Shown here piece after piece: positions 34,201-35,258 of a stretch of DNA of 35,258 nt; within the stretch, counting starts at the first letter, position 1; every line of letters starts with the position of its first letter. The translations under genes and the position numbers were made by a program. The notes beneath the pieces are model-generated. The model did not search any database, was not told the origin of the DNA, and saw only the letters and a program-made list of their open reading frames with translations. Origin of the DNA: Flavipsychrobacter stenotrophus (lineage in GTDB: Bacteria > Bacteroidota > Bacteroidia > Chitinophagales > Chitinophagaceae); assembly GCA_947379685.1 (NCBI GenBank), contig CANCOG010000002.1, forward strand, positions 1-35,258, written 5' to 3'.

Positions 34201-34607
34201 TGCGGCGAATTTGGCGCGCAGCTTTGTAATAATATACTATATATAAGCTCATCGTAGAATACCTGCGCATCTTTCTTAGATGCGAAGTACCCGTGCTTTT
34301 CACCCCAGCCCCGCCAGCAATCGGCCAGACGGTGGGCCACTTGTTTTACAGATGTCTCGTGAGAGGTTGTGCCATCAGGCTGAGGAACACCGGCTTTACG
34401 AAAATATTTCTGAGCCAATATGTCGGTAGCTATCTGAGACCAATGGGAAGGAACTTCCACGTTGGTCATTTCAAATACCTTCTCCCCACTGGGATTCCGG
34501 ATAACCGATGTACGGTAATCATAATCAAACATATCAAACGCGGCTACGTCGTCGCGTGTATAATGTCTTTCAAACGAAAGCCCCTTCATTTTGGTAGAAG
34601 TACTCAT
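31281..34607 (-). CDS. nrdJ: Adenosylcobalamin-dependent (class II) ribonucleotide reductase
   Basis: A 1,108-residue class II reductase, which makes deoxyribonucleotides using coenzyme B12 and works with or without oxygen. The active-site signature NPCSE gives Asn387, Cys389 (thiyl radical) and Glu391. Cys180 (QPHACFILS) and Cys400 (DNTACNLASLN) are the reducing pair. FKYGSGVGTNYSNIR and GGGTSSGLMSFLK bind substrate, and APTGTIGLVMDCDTTGVEP lies in the barrel. A Lys/Glu-rich linker near 840-860 leads to a second conserved part and the C-terminal zinc ribbon CRQCG...CYMCPNCG with the final Cys pair region that re-reduces the active site. Length is normal for this long form. No cobalamin riboswitch is seen upstream, but DnaA-box-like sites are. 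No ATP-cone is evident at the N-terminus. Confidence 0.97.
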   Translation of the reverse strand: MSTSTKMKGLSFERHYTRDDVAAFDMFDYDYRTSVIRNPSGEKVFEMTNVEVPSHWSQIATDILAQKYFRKAGVPQPDGTTSHETSVKQVAHRLADCWRGWGEKHGYFASKKDAQVFYDELIYSILLQSCAPNSPQWFNTGLFSSYGIEGKAQGHYYVDPISGKLERSLNAYERPQPHACFILSVDDDLVNDGGIMDLWVREARIFKYGSGVGTNYSNIRAEGEKLSGGGTSSGLMSFLKIGDRAAGAIKSGGTTRRAAKMVCLDLDHPEVVNFIDWKVEEEKKVAALIAAGYASDYEGEAYRTVSGQNSNNSVRIPNSFFKCLDNNGDWEMTARGTGKVMKTMPSKELWEKISYAAWRCADPGTQYDTTINEWHTCPEGGPIRASNPCSEYMFLDNTACNLASLNLRRFFNEETSTFDVPGFEYMVRLWTVVLEVSVLMAQFPSPEVAQLSYDYRTLGLGYANLGSMLMVSGIAYDSEESRAIAGAITAIMNGVAYKTSAEMARSLGTFPRYAENKEHMMRVMRNHRAAAYDASDAYEGIEIKPVGINAKYCPDYLLKAATKAWDEAVQMGELYGYRNAQATVIAPTGTIGLVMDCDTTGVEPDFALVKFKKLSGGGYFKIINQSIPAALKKLGYKADEIDTIVKYAKGHGTFAGAPFINHQSLSEKGFIAEELKKLDTAVESAFESGFVFNVYTLGESCLQRLGFTPEQYYAPDFSLLHELGFSDVEISAANDYACGTMTVEGAPFLKNEHLSVFDCANKCGKKGERFIHAHGHIRMMGAVQPFISGAISKTINLPNEAAVDEIKDCYYLSWQLGLKACALYRDGSKLSQPLSTKSDSKKKDKEEAKEEAATADTGQIVDMSRLTVEELLEEVNRRVQDSPDTQLKRELSRIVERKQLPAKRRGYTIKGKVGGQAMFLRTGEYGDGTLGEIFIDMAKEGATMRSLLNSFAIAISVGLQYGVPLEEYVDKFIFSRFEPSGMVEHPNIKSATSVLDYIFRLLAYEYLDRDDLVHVPDPNKRTRQEELEAQKQQELSQVRVTAPQVAAAKPKTVVAPVPVGVSANTSADLKKLMGTSADAPACRQCGNITMRNGTCYMCPNCGTTTGCS

Positions 34608-34720
34608 GCAATGCTTGTTTTTCTAGTTAATATTTGGTTTTTCGGGAGATATTTTCCTGCTGCGGGACAGCTAAATTATCGCATTCTGATGCTACGGCAA
34701 CACAAAAGAAATTAACCTGT

Positions 34721-34807
34721 TGTGGATAACTAAGGTAAGATAGACAGGTAAAGGGTATTAAATTAAATCTTATGTATAAACTAAAGTTATCCCCATTTTT
34801 ACCCACA
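34721..34807. promoter_or_regulatory. Cluster of three DnaA-box-like sites upstream of nrdJ
   Basis: TGTGGATAA at 34721-34729 is the exact reverse complement of the DnaA box TTATCCACA. TTATCCCCA at 34787-34795 and TTACCCACA at 34799-34807, on the plus strand, each differ by one base. They fall within 87 bp, 114-200 bp upstream of the nrdJ start codon. Confidence 0.5.
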
Positions 34808-34927
34808 GCAACTCACGGGAATTCCACAGGTACTCTGCAAATAAAACTACTTCAATGTTTTAAGATAGATGCCCGTCCGAACTGATTGCTAGGCTGAGTT
34901 GAATAATGATATAGTTCTACATTAAAA

Positions 34928-34949
34928 AAAGCTCCGTTTCCGGAGCTTT
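34928..34949 (-). terminator. Terminator of the partial gene at the right edge
   Basis: AAAGCTCCG (34928-34936) and CGGAGCTTT (34941-34949) form a perfect 9-bp stem with a TTTC loop. On the minus strand a T run follows. It lies 27 nt after the stop of the partial gene. Confidence 0.85.
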
Positions 34950-34976
34950 CTAAAATATTCCTTTAAGCTGAGACGA

Positions 34977-35258
34977 CTAAACAGTCCAGGTATTACTCGT
35001 AGTGATAACGAAAGATGATGCCTCTAAAGTAATTGTAACTGTGTCATTCATATTGAACAAATTGTCAAGGGCAGAACCACGAGTCATTACTATTTGGTCA
35101 GACAAAACAAGACCACCGTCGGCAAGACCTGATAAAGTAAGCTGATCTACATACGGATCGTTTGCATCACCGTAAGGAACCATCTGCTGACTGTTTGCTT
35201 CAACAGTAAAGTTTACTGTAGTTGGTAAATCAGTCCCTGGATTGTCACCCTGGCGAAC
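34977..35258 (-). CDS. 3' end of a probably secreted beta-rich protein (partial)
   Basis: The frame is open to the right window edge, giving the last 93 residues. They start VRQGDNPGTDLPTTVNFTVEA and end SNTWTV. The sequence is rich in Thr, Ser, Asp and hydrophobic beta-strand runs (VNFTVEA, DTVTITLEASSFVITTS), as in extracellular or lipoprotein domains. No T9SS sorting domain is present at the C-terminus, so if it is secreted it is probably a lipoprotein or periplasmic protein. The internal ATG at 35183 is not taken as the start because the frame continues upstream with similar composition. Family unknown. Confidence 0.6.
   Translation of the reverse strand, partial: VRQGDNPGTDLPTTVNFTVEANSQQMVPYGDANDPYVDQLTLSGLADGGLVLSDQIVMTRGSALDNLFNMNDTVTITLEASSFVITTSNTWTV

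Larger units (their letters stand above)
34608..34976. other. 369-bp intergenic region upstream of nrdJ
   Basis: The region is AT-rich and holds no gene. It contains three DnaA-box-like 9-mers at 34721-34807 and a terminator at 34928-34949. I looked for a B12 box and cobalamin riboswitch fold and saw neither. No complete -7/-33 promoter for nrdJ stands out. Confidence 0.6.

Noticed and set aside
34721-34807. Chromosomal replication origin
   Set aside because: Only three boxes, no dnaA or dnaN nearby and no clear AT-rich unwinding repeats, so promoter control is the simpler reading.
34608-34976. Cobalamin riboswitch upstream of nrdJ
   Set aside because: The conserved B12 box and the expected multi-stem core were not found on either strand of the leader.

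Overview
The window looks like a chromosomal stretch from a member of the Bacteroidota, most likely Chitinophagia. The evidence is a secreted protein ending in a gliding-motility/T9SS type-B (CHU_C-like) sorting domain, several lipoproteins, a SecA of about 1,100 residues, a single-chain alpha+beta E1 2-oxoacid dehydrogenase, and upstream regions that carry the Bacteroidota -7 promoter element (TAnnTTTG) rather than sigma70 boxes. I see no rRNA, tRNA, CRISPR array, transposase or phage gene. Taxonomy is inferred from gene content only.

Left block (1-8115, all minus strand). Read 5'->3' on that strand: a GNAT-like protein overlaps a free-standing A-PCP-TE NRPS module, then come paaC, a GT2 glycosyltransferase, a large GT-C-like membrane protein, and paaD, which ends directly in a 7-bp tandem repeat at the window edge. 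Two things stand out. The NRPS module has lost the Asp that normally holds an alpha-amino group. The phenylacetyl-CoA epoxidase genes paaC and paaD are split by two envelope-glycan type genes.

Core block (8116-16274): a beta-hydroxyacid dehydrogenase follows secA. A 725-bp gap with a secA promoter candidate and a perfect 22-bp palindrome comes next. Then on the plus strand come a small secreted three-repeat protein, a DUF4431-like lipoprotein and the fused 2-oxoacid dehydrogenase E1.

Middle block (16381-24741): two related small lipoproteins, an outer-membrane barrel, a YHS protein, and a tight DinB / NRDE (TANGO2-like) / ATP-grasp / LysE / Crp-Fnr run with DoxX behind it. These converge on an ahpC-ahpD peroxide-defence pair of mycobacterial type. 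A terminator hairpin lies between ahpC and ahpD.

Right block (25001-35258): the 1,054-residue T9SS cargo protein, a two-PAS cytoplasmic histidine kinase, a 116-residue orphan, the B12-dependent ribonucleotide reductase NrdJ with DnaA-box-like sites upstream, and the 3' end of a probably secreted protein.

The most likely undescribed units are the GNAT + A-PCP-TE pair, the paaC/glycan/paaD arrangement, and the DinB-NRDE-ATP-grasp-LysE-Crp operon. Several inverted repeats at promoters are candidate operators.
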